A DNA stretch of 64,000 nt from Mactromeris polynyma. Lineage: Eukaryota > Mollusca > Bivalvia > Venerida > Mactridae. A program made the position numbers and the translations under genes. This document shows, piece by piece, positions 36,039 to 48,482 of this stretch. The notes under the pieces were generated by a model that was given only the letters and a program-made list of their open reading frames with translations, ran no database searches and was not told the origin of the DNA. The DNA is taken from the NCBI GenBank assembly GCA_032209605.1, contig JASFXZ010000026.1:3906001-3970000 (forward strand). The letters are read 5' to 3'. Each line of letters opens with the position of its first letter. Within the stretch, counting starts at the first letter, position 1.

Positions 36039-37619
36039 TGAATTCCGGTTCCACAACGAAAGCCACCGGAAATTCTACAGATGTCGCTGTACCGGAAGTG
36101 TGAGAAGTGGAGACGCTGACTATTATTGTCTGGTGTATTGGAGGCCTACTTCTTATCTCTCTCCTGTCATTGTTGGGCAGAATTATTTTGGCAAAGAAAA
36201 AGATCTCGAATTCGTTCGAGATATTTGATTATATGTAAGTAAAGGTTAATTGGATGTTCTTCAAAACTTAACAATGCCAAAAGTTGTGTCAATTGATGCA
36301 ATACTTAAAACAAGCGCTCCAAGTTTTTGAACAATGCTACCACTCAAGAGGTATATCCTTTGAGAGATTCACATTTCGGTTGATGTTGAGAGGCTGTGGG
36401 TCAAGACAGGTTAAATTGATTGCATGTGTTTTCTACGGGAATTGATATGTCCTTTTTGTTTTTCATTGTTTTTCTTTCGCCGTTTTTCAACGAGTGTATA
36501 GTCGTATAAACCGTGTCCAGATGACCTGACCCGAGTTTTCCTGGAATTAATTATCAACCAGTACTAACTTTGCTCTTCCACAAGCAACTGACAACTTCTC
36601 CACATGTTGAGAACATGACGGTAACCAATGTCACCGAATAACATGACCTACTCAGCCCAGGAATCGAACCCTGATCTGCCGGGTGACTCTTTAGCGCTCT
36701 ACCAACTAAGCTAGCCGTGCGGGCAATATAATGTTGTTGAGGAGAAGTTGTTGCTCAATACATTGACGCTTTAGAGAGGTTGCAATGCATTTTGACATGC
36801 GTGATTTATCAAGAGATGGATATATTGTATTACTGAATGTGACTTCCTACTTCGTCGCATAACATACACATGGCAATTCTAATGTTATTTAACTTATAGA
36901 TTGTTTACTCCGAAATATTCAATTTCAAGCACTAATGAGGTTGTGAAAGGTTTTCATGTGGATATCTATCATTGTCCGTAATTTCTTCAAAACAAAATAG
37001 TTCTAGAGTAAAACAATACTATATGAAAGTAAAACATGTCAGATAAATTATGACAGAAAAATACTCCGAAGTAAATGAGTCTATCTATTCTGAATCTTTT
37101 CGATAATGGAGTGGCGCTTCATTCATTTGTTGAACTTTGTATTCTTTCAGGGAAGATTTGCCAGTGACGCGGAGTAATAATCATTTTCAAATTCGAATTG
37201 ACGGTCGGAGATTGAATACTGGCTCTACATCACCATCACGTGATACAGTCGGACTGGTTCTCGATTCTAATGTAGCGGTAACAGACACGCCGGTACTCAG
37301 TCGAAATGTAAATGAACAGACGCACCAAATTAACTTAGGAAATCCAAATATAAGTATCCAAACAGCACATCAAAGGGAATCAAATCAAATCGAGACAAGA
37401 CATTTACCATGCGGACGATATATGACAATTCCGCCACCACGAACTGCTCAACTGTTACAAACAGACGAGAATGGATCTCGCGCGACAATCAACGGTTATA
37501 TAATCAGACCACCACCATACAGAGAAGTTGTGAATCATTGCAATCGAATTCCATCAGTTGTTGTTATGAGGGACCAAGATCACGTGATCCAGTCCAGACG
37601 ACAACTGTTTTCGTTGTAA
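36039..37619 (+). CDS. 3' exons of a single-pass membrane protein with PPPY tail
   Basis: Exon a (36039-36234) follows acceptor CATTACAG and ends at AT|GTAAGT. Exon b (37151-37619) follows TTCTTTCAG. They join in phase, AT+G giving Met, then EDLPVTRSN. Exon a has a Ser/Thr-rich stalk, a membrane segment LTIIVWCIGGLLLISLLSLL and a stop-transfer KKK. Exon b gives a tail of about 155 residues with RPPPYREV (PPPY at 37509-37520, a WW-domain ligand motif) and ends FSL. The ectodomain exons should lie upstream but I could not identify them. An in-frame TGA (36101-36103) separates the stalk from the membrane segment, so either exon a starts after it, or the locus is broken, or the base is wrong. No family was recognised. 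Confidence 0.55.
36500..36728 (-). mobile_element. tRNA-derived SINE in the intron
   Basis: Minus strand carries an A box (TAGCTTAGTTGGTAGAGCGC) and B box (GGTTCGATTCCTGG), followed by a body of about 150 bp. It lies antisense in the intron (36235-37150) of the membrane-protein gene. Confidence 0.75.
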
Positions 37620-40534
37620 AACTTTTTGTTGTTAAGAACTTGAGTCTGCAGGTCAGTCGCAAAACACGACAAGAATTGTGAATTGATTGTGGAAGCCTTC
37701 TCGAGTTATAATGCCCGGTCTCTAGTCTTCAGCAACCACATTTGACTTGTATAACTTCTTCAGAAAACATTGATTCAAGTGAGAAAGTTTTACCGATACC
37801 AGTTTGTAATTCCGATCAAGAGATATTCATAGTTTTAGAATTGAAACTGTTACAGCAATTGTATCACTTCTGTGAAAAACATTTCAAAATGTTACTGGTC
37901 TTTCCGAGAACATTTTTATGGAAAATGAAATCAAACGTTAAGTCAAGACAGTTCCTGAACACGTGACCGGAAATGACGTATAAATCCACAGCATCAATAG
38001 CCTACATTATGTGTTGTGAGTTTGTGCCTTTCTGATGGTGCTTAAGTTTATATTTTTGTTCAACCAGTGCTGTATTAAGTATTTTCGTAAAATAAACGTT
38101 GTATCATCTTGTTATATGTTGTACGAGTACCATATCGATTTGCAAAACATTTTCGTATTTTGTGATTTTTTTAATATTATTTTTATAAGAAGTATTGAGA
38201 TCGAATCCTCGAATGCGGCTTAATTTTTATGACATCTTTCCGATTTTTCGGCAGTTCACCTTGCTGTCAACATTAGTAACAAACCAGATTTGATACAAAG
38301 TATTGACCGAGGAGTGCCGATTGCTTTTTCGTTTTCATCAATTGCAACATGTCGGTATTTTCTGTCTCTCAATACAAAAAGGTTAATTGATTCGACTGAC
38401 TAAAATTGATGCATGGTTTATATGCATTACATAGAGAAAACAAGTCAGCATTTAAACGTCACACGGAACCCTTCAGTCCCTTTATTTGCACTTGTAGAAA
38501 GTGACCGAGGATATCCGAATGTATCTAATTAACGTATCACGTGTGATTTCTATAATTCGATTGGTGGAATATATTTTTTATTTTTTTAAAATTAAAGTAA
38601 TGTTAATAGTGTTTGATAAAACAGTTAATATCAAAGAGAAGTTGTAAATTTTGCTCTTTCGACCTTTAAAACTTCTAAATTTTCGGAAACTGGTGTCCGG
38701 GTTCAAAGGTATTTGACTTATACGTGCATTTCACACGGTATTTATTTATTTTATTTCGGCATTGTGTGCTTGGTTCGAAAGCATTTATATCATGCAGTAT
38801 CAGCAGCACTTTCTCAATGAGCCTATTTTTTAAAATCAGTATTTTTCCTTTTAATCCACTATAATACATGTTAATAGTATTTTGTTTATGTGTGTGTTTT
38901 CTAGTCTTATATTAATTTAACTGTTTAATTATGTAACCTTTGTTGTTCAATGATTGATATTGATACTGCCGTCGACATTAATAGGTTCAATGATAAAGGA
39001 AAATATATATTAACACATGTAAACAGGAGATAAAGAATGTAATTTAGTTGAATGTTATGTATCAGCTAATGTTGATGATCATTATTTTTTATAAATTTCC
39101 AATTAGTCAGAAAATGTAACAATGTACATATAGCAAAAAATCAATTAACGATATATAAGCTTAGTTTGTCAGTTAATTTCGGTGAATTTGATGAAACAAT
39201 GCATAGGTATACTGGACGCCATTCCTTTGTTATGCGGACCACTCCATCATTAAGACCTATTTTGGAAGACTAGCAACTACTGGTTGTCTCATTAACAAGG
39301 TTAAACTGTAATTATCATAAATATGTTAATGTACTATATTTTCAAAAGGTAGGAATAATTAACTTTTTTTTAAAGAATTATTTTTGATTAAAGTATTTGT
39401 TTCCTTATGGGTACATTGCATATTATCTCAAATGTTTCTACTTTTAAGTAATATCATCGGGTAGGAATACATGCATATATAAGTTTTACACCATGGTCTT
39501 GAAAAAGTAGTTTGTACAAACAATAAAGGTTGTACATCAATAAATCAGGGTTACTGAGACCTGTATCAAAACATAAGCTTCTGATTGGTCAGTTCTGAGT
39601 GCAGTCTTAAAATTAACCAATGACAAGCCTGCTGCATAATGAGACTGGGTTTCTAGACTCTTATATAGCCTTGAGCCCAGCACTGCCATTACCCCAGTAT
39701 ATCACTGAAAATAACATTGTATCATGTTTAATATATTGCCATATCTGTTATATAATATGTATCGTAAGTATTTTGTTAAACTACATAATATTTTACATAA
39801 TATATTTGTAAAAAATATGATGTTATTTATGTTTCCTAAACCTTACCCTGATATTTTAAAAGAGCTCAGTTGAGTTCTGTCTCAAACACGGAGTTTTACG
39901 ACAGTAAGTTTCGGCCCCCGTAAGAGAATGCACAGATACTCATTAGAGTTGACGTGTAACCGAGAGTAAGATATTCTTGTATCACTATTTCAAAACGTAA
40001 ATATTTCATTGCAGGGTTTCCATTGGTACTAGAACTGAAATATTTGACTTAAAAAATTTGTGAAATCATGGCCGGCCTCAAGTCTTACACAATTCACAAC
40101 CTGTAAGTGTATACATTATACAGATATCAAAATATTGAAGTCCTAAAGCTGAACATGACGCACATATATCCGAAAACAAAGAAATATTCAGCAAATTGAC
40201 TTCAAAATTCGTATACTTTATGTATAAACATCATACGACGATATGGCGACAGGATGCAAAGCTTATGAAATGTGAAACGTTGACAAACCCGGAACATAAA
40301 ACAATTGATACGGTTTATAAAGTTAATGTGAAGTAAAGTTAACTCTAGAAACAAGGTACATGTACTTTAAAATAAGAGCGGAAAATATCCCTTTGTTAGT
40401 AGAGATGGTAAACGAGATTATATTAATTCAATGAAGGTTATTGCATTTCCAAAGACTAATAAATTCATCCACAGTCTGACAGGGGTGATAACGGATTTCT
40501 TTAATCATTTTTAACTATACATTTGTACCCTTTT
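37620..40534. other. Presumed 3' UTR, then no feature recognised
   Basis: AATAAA at about 38088 could be the polyadenylation signal of the membrane-protein gene. Beyond it is AT-rich non-coding sequence with short, domain-less open frames. Confidence 0.35.
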
Positions 40535-40577
40535 CCACGGACATGTAAACGTTAAAACTTTATTTATATGTCCGTGC
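40535..40577. repeat. Short hairpin of the CACGGAC family
   Basis: CACGGACATGTAAA (40536-40549) faces TTTATATGTCCGTG (to 40576). A copy outside the palindrome, which shows the family is dispersed. Confidence 0.75.
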
Positions 40578-41039
40578 CATTTCAATTCAGTTCAAAAATT
40601 ACTTTTTAATGTATGTTTACAATGACGATGAACGACTGCTCCATAGTTGTACATGCGTAGATAGTTTGTGCGTGTAATATTAATTTATAATGACATAACA
40701 TTCGAATATTTTAAGACTGAGCTATGTCATTATTATAAGGTTTTACAAATAATTTGAGTATTTATTTGAGTGGTGATATATACGCGGTATAGGCTATAAT
40801 TATTGTACTGTATAGCATGTTCGATGTACACGTATATTGATGAGACTTAAATAAGTAATAAAAATAACGAAAATTCACAAGCATATTTCTATTAAACATC
40901 AAAATTGTTGGAATAACAATTAGTACAATAAATCAAATAAGTATAAACTTGTTACTTTAGATACGAAACGCAGACAAACTATTAACGTTTTATTCTTATG
41001 TTATTCCAGCGCTGAACGGTATGGCGATATCTTATTGTA

Positions 41040-41215
41040 CAGTCAACTCCTGTAACACTGACATTTATTATAACGGAATGTCCTAACAACACAAATCCGG
41101 GGCGGATCCATGAATCTGCTTGTTCAGACATTTATCAAATTCGATATAACGACATATTCACTACCACGACATAAATGCAGTGAACAAACATGGTCGTTAT
41201 AACGAGAGTTTACGG
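41040..41215. mobile_element. Diverged MITE, pogo/mariner type
   Basis: TA then CAGTCAACTCCTGTAACACT; the right end GTTATAACGAGAGTTTACGG is its imperfect complement. Internal CGTTATAACGA / GATATAACGACA blocks. The right TA is not preserved. Confidence 0.45.
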
Positions 41216-41756
41216 TTGTTATATGTGGTTGACGGCTGCACCGTACATGAAACGCACTTATTTAACACATACCGATATAAAATGTTCTCTGTATTAAAAA
41301 ATCCCTTATGATCCCTTGCGAGACATCTGAGGGATATAATTATAAACAATTAATTTTTAAAGTAAACGTAATTCAGTATGAAACGCCTAGACATTTTAGT
41401 TAGGTATCGTTTATTTGTACTTTGACCGGTTGGGAAAAAACAACAGTCAAATTGCTCTCTTTTGTCGGACAATACTTACCTGTATAATCGTACAAATCCT
41501 CAAATTATCATCGGCGAAGTACGAAGTGCGACTGGCCATACGCAATTTCCTTAGAGCGTCGCCCTTTGGGTGGTGTAAATTTCGAATTTTGATGAGCGGT
41601 TGTTTCTCTATAGAGGTAGATAGAATTACTCCCGATTCTACATTTTACTAAGGGAGTATTGATACTGTTGTTGAAGAGAGGTTGGTGTTCAACAGAGCAT
41701 AGCTCTGGAAAGGTCGAAGGTAATTTAATTGTACTACTGTTTTGAAACCTTCAAAA
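41216..41756. other. No gene recognised
   Basis: Open frame at 41415-41651 (+) has no recognised domain. Confidence 0.3.
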
Positions 41757-42612
41757 CAAGTGTACATATACATTCAGATATATAGATATGTGTACATATA
41801 CGTTCAGATATATAGATAGGTGTACATATGCGTTCAGATATATAGATCTGTGTACATATATGTTCAGATATATAGATAGGTGTACATGTGCGTTCAGATA
41901 TATAGATCTGTGTACATATATGTTCAGATATATAGATAGGTGTACATGTGCGTTCAGATATATAGATATGTGTACATATATGTTCAGATATATAGATAGG
42001 TGTACATGTGCGTTCAGATATATAGATAGGTGTACATATGCGTTCAGATATATAGATAGGTGTACATATGCGTTCAGATATATAGATAGGTGTACATATG
42101 CGTTCAGATATATAGATAGGTGTACATATGCGTTCAGATATATAGATAGGTGTACATATGCGTTCAGATATATAGATAGGTGTACATGTGCGTTCAGATA
42201 TATAGATAGGTGTACATATGCGTTCAGATATATAGATATGTGTACATATATGTTCAGATATATAGATAGGTGTACATGTGCGTTCAGATATATAGATCTG
42301 TGTACATATATGTTCAGATATATAGATAGGTGTACATGTGCGTTCAGATATATAGATATGTGTACATATATGTTCAGATATATAGATAGGTGTACATATG
42401 CGTTCAGATATATAGATAGGTGTACATATGCGTTCAGATATATAGATAGGTGTACATATGCGTTCAGATATATAGATAGGTGTACATATGCGTTCAGATA
42501 TATAGATAGGTGTACATATGCGTTCAGATATATAGATAGGTGTACATATGCGTTCATATATATAGATAGGTGTACATATGCGTTCAGTTACATAGATAGT
42601 TGTACATGTGCA
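41757..42612. repeat. 30-bp minisatellite array
   Basis: About 28 copies of a unit starting TGTACATATGCGTTCAGATA and ending TATAGATAGG. Three variable positions (ATATGCG/ATATATG/GTGTGCG and AGG/ATG/CTG) form alternating blocks repeated at about 41820-42040 and 42180-42400, i.e. higher-order structure. The unit has no stop in three of the six frames, so 268-325 codon open frames occur on both strands. The longest (minus, 41734-42711) starts in unique sequence with MEEREYCNDHSHDHRCKM and then repeats ERICTPIYIS. I treat these as repeat artefacts. Confidence 0.95.
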
Positions 42613-45050
42613 TATCAAAAGTTGCTGTGAGTAATTCTGTCTTAGTTCATGCAAAATCATTTTGCATCGGTGATCATGACTGTGGTCATTGCAATATTCA
42701 CGTTCCTCCATTTTTGCTTTGATTCAGCCAATATGCCTTAATCAAAAACTCTCTATGTAACAGGTAGATATCAATTAGCACAATTCTTGTGATTCTATAC
42801 TTACAATTACCGTGACTATCTTGTCTCTGATTGTACTGATATATGTTAAAAATGTTGTATTAGCTGTTTTCAGTGAACATGAAACAAATATGTACGTTCA
42901 TGTTGTGTTGTGTTGCTGTTGAAAGAATCGATCATCCGATGACATGACAATAAGAGACAATTATGTGGTCATCTCTACCTTCTCTATGTCTTACTTCAAG
43001 AACATGTCTAGTTTTCACATACAGGGGAGACAACCTGTACGAGCCGTTTGCTACAACATACGCCAGTGATGTGTCCAAGGAATTAAGTAATATATTTAGT
43101 CACTTTGTCTGGTATTTCAAACTGGTTACAAATTACAGGAGACAAAGGTAATCACTGAATGTGGTACGGCTTGCTAGTATACCTTAAGTATAAAGTTAGA
43201 TCAGGAAAGCTCGTGACAAAACTGAGTACTCGCGGCAGTTACCTCCCTTTGCGGTTAGAAGTGGTTTGGCAATTATCAGAGAATTGCTTTCAACTAGTCA
43301 AATTTCTGCGTGTAGTTTGGGCAGCGACATTATCATCAGTTCACGGAAAATGAATTAGATCGCCACGGATGAGAAACATAATTATACACCCCCCCCCCCC
43401 CAATAATATTGCGTCACAGGTTTAGTACCTTGTGTATTTTTTCTTGAAAATTTGAACACTACAAAGGCATGTTTGCTGTAGAATTCTTTTGATTCCCTTC
43501 AAATATTTCTCAGTGACTATTTTGCTACACTTTCGGCGACATTGATGCCTTGCATCCACTTTCTCCTACATCATTTTTATAGTCGGACAGCTAAATTACA
43601 CCCGCGTCTATTCCAGCCATCTTGCACCGGGAAAACGTTTGTTGCGTGTATGTAATCATTAGTTTATGTCGTTTATAATTTTGGACTTAAATCAACACAC
43701 ATTAATCACAGTGTATAACCCGATTTGTATTCCGCCGAGTGATGTGTCTTCGACAGAGGGAAGCGTTCCAGACAGGTGAGTAGTGGTGTTTATTTTTCTG
43801 ACCAAAAATTCGTAATTTCGATGTTTCTATAGGATATTTTATCGGATAATTACTTATTATTTTTATACCCGATAAAGCATGGAGTGTTAAGAAGAATTAA
43901 TGTTAATCACCAACGATTAATAAAAGGCGTTCTTCGAGGCCATGCACGTTAGCGATTCATTGATATTCATTTTTGATAACCTTTGGTTTAACCAGAAATG
44001 TCACGAGTACTTAAGAAGTGATCGAATGTATGCATTTAATTTCTTCGAGATGTTCTCCGTATAATATCTGTAGTGGGTCGGTGTGCTTTCAATTACATCC
44101 ACTATTTTATACACGTCATAGTAGAAACATGAAATATCTTTAAAAAAGATGATCGGCGCAACTTGAAGTATGCAAATTTGTTGCAATCTGAAGGTTAAAA
44201 TGTGTTGTACAACATTAAAAAATGCCTAGATGTTACGACTGCCGGTCATTCAATTAAGCTATACTACAGACACCCCAAGCCCTGTAAGGGGAGATCACTG
44301 CGTAGGAGACTGGATAAAATAACTTCGTAGTGTGAATATTCATAGACACAATATAGTATGTTTCAATATAGTTCATCATGACTTATTGCATAAGTCGTCA
44401 ACTCACATATTTATGTTAATAAACTTGTCACATAGCGATTTATCTGATTAAAGCAATATAAATGTTCGCGACTGGGTCACAAAACTAAGAATGTCTTCTT
44501 TATTCCAACACCGGACAATTCCCCGTGGTGATGACTAACAACACTACTTACTGGATAAATATGCGTCAAGGTTACACACATTTTTCGGTTGAATAGAAAT
44601 TGCCCTGGTGGTTAACGTAATATTTGATTGGTTTACAAAACACTAATATGCAAATAGCAAAACCATGTTAGTACGGCTACGCCGAAAAACATGAACGGCG
44701 TAGACAGAATGATGTTAAATGAAATAGTGTTTAACATGTTTGAAAATAAATCAATTAACTCGGATCAATATATACTATAATTAGACAATTTATCTGGTAT
44801 GGCAATTTATCACAATACTTATCTAGTTAAGTAAGTAATTATCTAGTTTCTTTACCGTAATAACCACATAATTATCATTAACTGGTGACAGAAATATGCC
44901 ACCATACTATATAGATTTGTGAATGGTGAGGCTGAAAACAGGAGTTTGGTGACGTTGATCTTGATGAAGAAAATGTTTATCTACCCCAGAGAGTACTGCA
45001 ACAGTTAGAGACAAGTATCAGAGCTAACGTTGATAGTAAAAATGTGTTGG
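42613..45050. other. No gene recognised; possible unassigned first exon
   Basis: Includes a C-run at 43386-43401. Around 43735-43780 the sequence GAGGGAAGCGTTCCAGACAG followed by GTGAGT looks like an exon end with a strong donor, but no coding frame is assignable. Elsewhere AT-rich. Confidence 0.3.
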
Positions 45051-45165
45051 TTTGAAAAGCCGGAAAATAACGGAGGATTCCGGAAAATAATGGAGTTTAT
45101 CGAAAATTGCCGGAATGTAAGAGAAATTACCATAACATGCCGGACTATAACGATAATAAGCGTGA
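45051..45165. repeat. Short degenerate tandem repeat before the satellite
   Basis: Repeated CCGGAAAATAACGGAG / CCGGAATGTAAG / CCGGACTATAACG units of about 20-30 bp, leading directly into the satellite. Confidence 0.65.
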
Positions 45166-48100
45166 CTGCCTTTTATAATAAAGGTAGGTCACTCTGAATA
45201 ACTTAAGTATAAGCCGGTAAAAGTGACTCCCTTTATAATCATGGGACGTCACTCTGAAAAACTTAAATATTTGACGGAAAGAGTGACTTCCCGTTATAAT
45301 CAGGGGAGGTCACTCTGAAAAACATAAATATTCGTCGGAAAGAGAACCTTCCCTTTATAGTCAGGAGAGGTCACTCTGAAAAACTTAAATATTTGTCCGA
45401 AAGAGTGACTTCCCTTTATAATAAGGGGAGCTCACTCTGAAAAACTAAAATATTAGTCGAAAAGAGTGACTTGCCTTTATAAATAGGGGAGGTCACTCTG
45501 AAACTTTAAATATTTGTTCGAAAGAGTGACTTGGATTTATAACCAGGGGAGGTCACTCTGAAAAACTTAAATATTAGTCGGAATAAGTGACTTCACTTTA
45601 TCATCAGGGGAAGTCACTCTGAAAAACTTAAATATTAGTCGGGAAGAGTGCATTCCCTTTTTAATCAGGGGGAGTCACTCTGTATTATTTAAATATATGT
45701 CGGTATAAGTGACTTCCTTTATAATCAGGGGCAGTCACTCTGAAAAACTTAAATATTAGTCGGGAAGAGTGCCTTCCCTTTTTAATCAGGGGGAGTCACT
45801 CTGTATTATTTAAATATATGTCGGTATAAGTGACTTCCCTTTATAATCAGGGGCAGTCACTCTGAAAAACTTAAATATTGTTCCGAAAGAGTGACTTCCC
45901 TATAAATATTCAGGGGGAGCTCACTCTGAAAAACTTAAATATTAGTCCGAAAGAGTGACTTCCCTTTATATATTCAGGGGAGCTCACTCTGAAAAACTTA
46001 AATATTGTTCCGAAAGAGTGACTTCCCCATATATATTCAGGGGAGCTCACTCTGAAAAACTAAAATATTAGTCCGAAAGAGTGACCTCCCTTTATATATT
46101 CAGGGGAGCTCACTCTGAAAAGTTTAAACATTAGTCCGAAAGAGTGACTTCCGTTTAAATATTCAGGGGAGCTCACTCTGAAAAACTTAAATATTAGTCG
46201 GAAAGAGTGCCTTCCCAGTTTAATCAGGGGGAGTCACTCTGAATTATTTAAATATATGTCGATATGAGTGACTTCCCTTTATAATCAGGGGCAGTCACTC
46301 TGAAAAACTTAAATATTAGTCGGGATGAGTGCCTTCCCTTTTTTATCAGGGGGAGTCACTCAGTATTATTTAAATATATGTCGGTATAAGTGACTTCCCT
46401 TTATAATCAGGGGCAGTCACTCTGAAAAACTTAAATATTGTTCCGAAAGAGTGACTTCCCTATAAATATTCAGGGGAGCTCACTCTGAAAAACTTAAATA
46501 TTGTTCCGAAAGAGTGACTTCCCTATATATAATCAGGGGAGCTCACTGTGAAAAACTAAAATATTAGTCCGAAAGAGTGACCTCCCTTTATATATTCAGG
46601 GGAGCTCACTCTGAAAAACTTAAATGTTAGTCCGAAAGAGTGCCTTCCCTTTTTATTCAGGGGAAGTCACTCTGAAATATTTAAATATATGTCCGTATGA
46701 GTGACTTCCCTTTATAATCAGGGGCAGTCACTCTGAAAAACTTAAATAATGTTCCGAAAGAGTGACTTCCCATTATATATTCAGGGGAGCTCACTCTGAA
46801 AAACTTAAATATTAGTCGGAAAGAGTGCCTTCCCAGTTTAATCAGGGGGAGTCACTCTGAATTATTTAAATATTTGTCGGTATGAGTGACTTCCCTTTAT
46901 AATTATGGGCAGTCACTCTGAAAAACTTAAATATTAGTCGGGAAGAGTGCCTTCCCTTTTTAATCAGGGGGAATCACTCTGAATTATTAAAAAATATGTC
47001 GGTATGAATGCCTTCCCTTTTGAATCAGGGGCAGTCACTCTGAAAAACTTAAATATTGTTCCGAAAGAGTGACCTCCCTTCATATATTCAGGGGAGTTCA
47101 CTCTGAAAAACTTAAATATTAGTCCGAAAGAGTGACTTCCCATTAAATATTCAGGGGAGCTCACTCTGAAAACTTAAATATTAGTCCGAAAGAGTGATTT
47201 CCCTTTATACTCAGGGGAGCTCACCCTGAAAAACTTAAATATTAGTCCGGAAGAGTGACTTCCCTTTATATATTCAGGGGAGCTCACCCTGAAAATATTA
47301 AATGTTAGTCCGAAAGAGTGCCTTCCCTTTTTAATCAGGGGGAGTCACTCTGTATTATTTAAATATATGTCGGTATAAGTGACTTCCCTTTATAATCAGG
47401 GGCAGTCACTCTGAAAAACTCAAATATTGTTCCGAAAGAGTGACTTCGCTATAAATATTCAGGGGGAGCTCACTCTGAAAAACTTAAATATTAGTCCGAA
47501 AGAGTGACTTCCCTTAATATATCCTGGGGAGCTCACTCTGAAAAACTTAAATATTATTCCGAAAGAGTGACTTCCCATTAAAATTCAGGGGAGCTCACTC
47601 TGACAAACTTAAATATTAGTCCGAAAGAGTGACTTCCCTTTATATTCAGGGGAACTCACTCTGAAAAACTTAAATATTAGTCGGGAAGAGTGCCTTCCCT
47701 TTTTAATCAGGGGGAGTCACTATGAATTATTTAAATTGATGTCGGTATGAGTGACTTCCCTTTATAATCAGGGGCAGTCACTCTGAATTTTTTTTATATT
47801 GTTCCGAAAGAGTGACTTCCCTTTATTATTCAGGGGAGCTGACTCTGAAAACTTAAATATTAGTCCGAAAGAGTGCCTTCCCTTTTTAATCAGGGTAAGT
47901 CACTCTGAAATAGTTAAATATATGTTGGTATGAGTGACTTCCCTTTATAATCAGGGGCAGTCACTCTGAAAAACTTAAATATTGTTCCGAAAGAGTGACT
48001 TCCCTTTATATATTCAGGGGAGCTGACTGAAAACTTAAATATTTGTCCGAAAGAGTGACTTCCCTTTATATAATCAGGGGAGCTCACTCTGAAAACTTAA

Positions 48101-48210
48101 ATATTAGTCCGAAAGTGTGCCTTACCTTTTTATTCTGGGGAAGTCACTCTGAAATATATGTCCGTATGAGTGACTTCCCTTTATAATCAGGGAGGTCTCT
48201 GAAAGAGCGT
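45166..48210. repeat. Satellite of about 61-bp hairpin-forming monomers
   Basis: About 50 copies. Each monomer has GAGTGACTTCCC, an AT-rich loop (TTTATAATCA), GGGGAGGTCACTC, then TGAAAAACTTAAATATTAGT and CCGAAA. The first and third blocks are inverted complements (stem of 10-12 bp), so each monomer can fold into a hairpin. Monomer classes (AGCTCACT, GCAGTCACT, GGAGTCACT with TATTATTTAAATATATGTCGG) recur in a fixed order, indicating higher-order units, for example 45620-45860, 46290-46470 and 47310-47480. Confidence 0.95.
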
Positions 48211-48482
48211 TTCCCTGGTTTCAAAATGGCAGATACGACAAGTTACCACCCCTAAATCTGGGGACATCACTATTGTGTTGCTTTTGACGCCATATTGAAA
48301 TAAAGAGATGTCACTCGCAGTGATTTTATTAGCAGGGGCCTAACCTCCCTTCTTTCAAAATGGCGGATGTATACAAGTTACATGTCCTAATTCAGGGGAC
48401 ATCATGATTGTGCTGCTAAGCCGCCATTTTGAAATAAAGGGACGTTATTCTCATTTAAAATGGCGGTCATTTTATAAACAGG
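48211..48482. repeat. Dimer of a 130-150-bp unit with AAAATGGCGG inverted repeats
   Basis: Two diverged tandem units share TTTCAAAATGGC, ACAAGTTAC, GGGGACATCA, ATTGTG and CCATTTTGAAATAAAG. In the second unit TTTCAAAATGGCGG (48354) faces CCGCCATTTTGAAA (48421). It directly follows the satellite, and its GGGGACATCAC core resembles the satellite's GGGGAGGTCAC. Confidence 0.75.

Noticed and set aside
36640..36725. Functional tRNA gene on the minus strand
   Set aside because: Good A and B boxes, but no matching acceptor stem and a SINE body follows.
41734..42711. 325-, 280- and 268-codon open frames as protein-coding genes
   Set aside because: Three frames on both strands are open only because the 30-bp unit lacks stops; no splice or domain support. 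Kept only as a low-priority finding.
45166..48210. CRISPR array
   Set aside because: Repeats are contiguous with variable monomers and no unique spacers, in an animal genome; it is a satellite.
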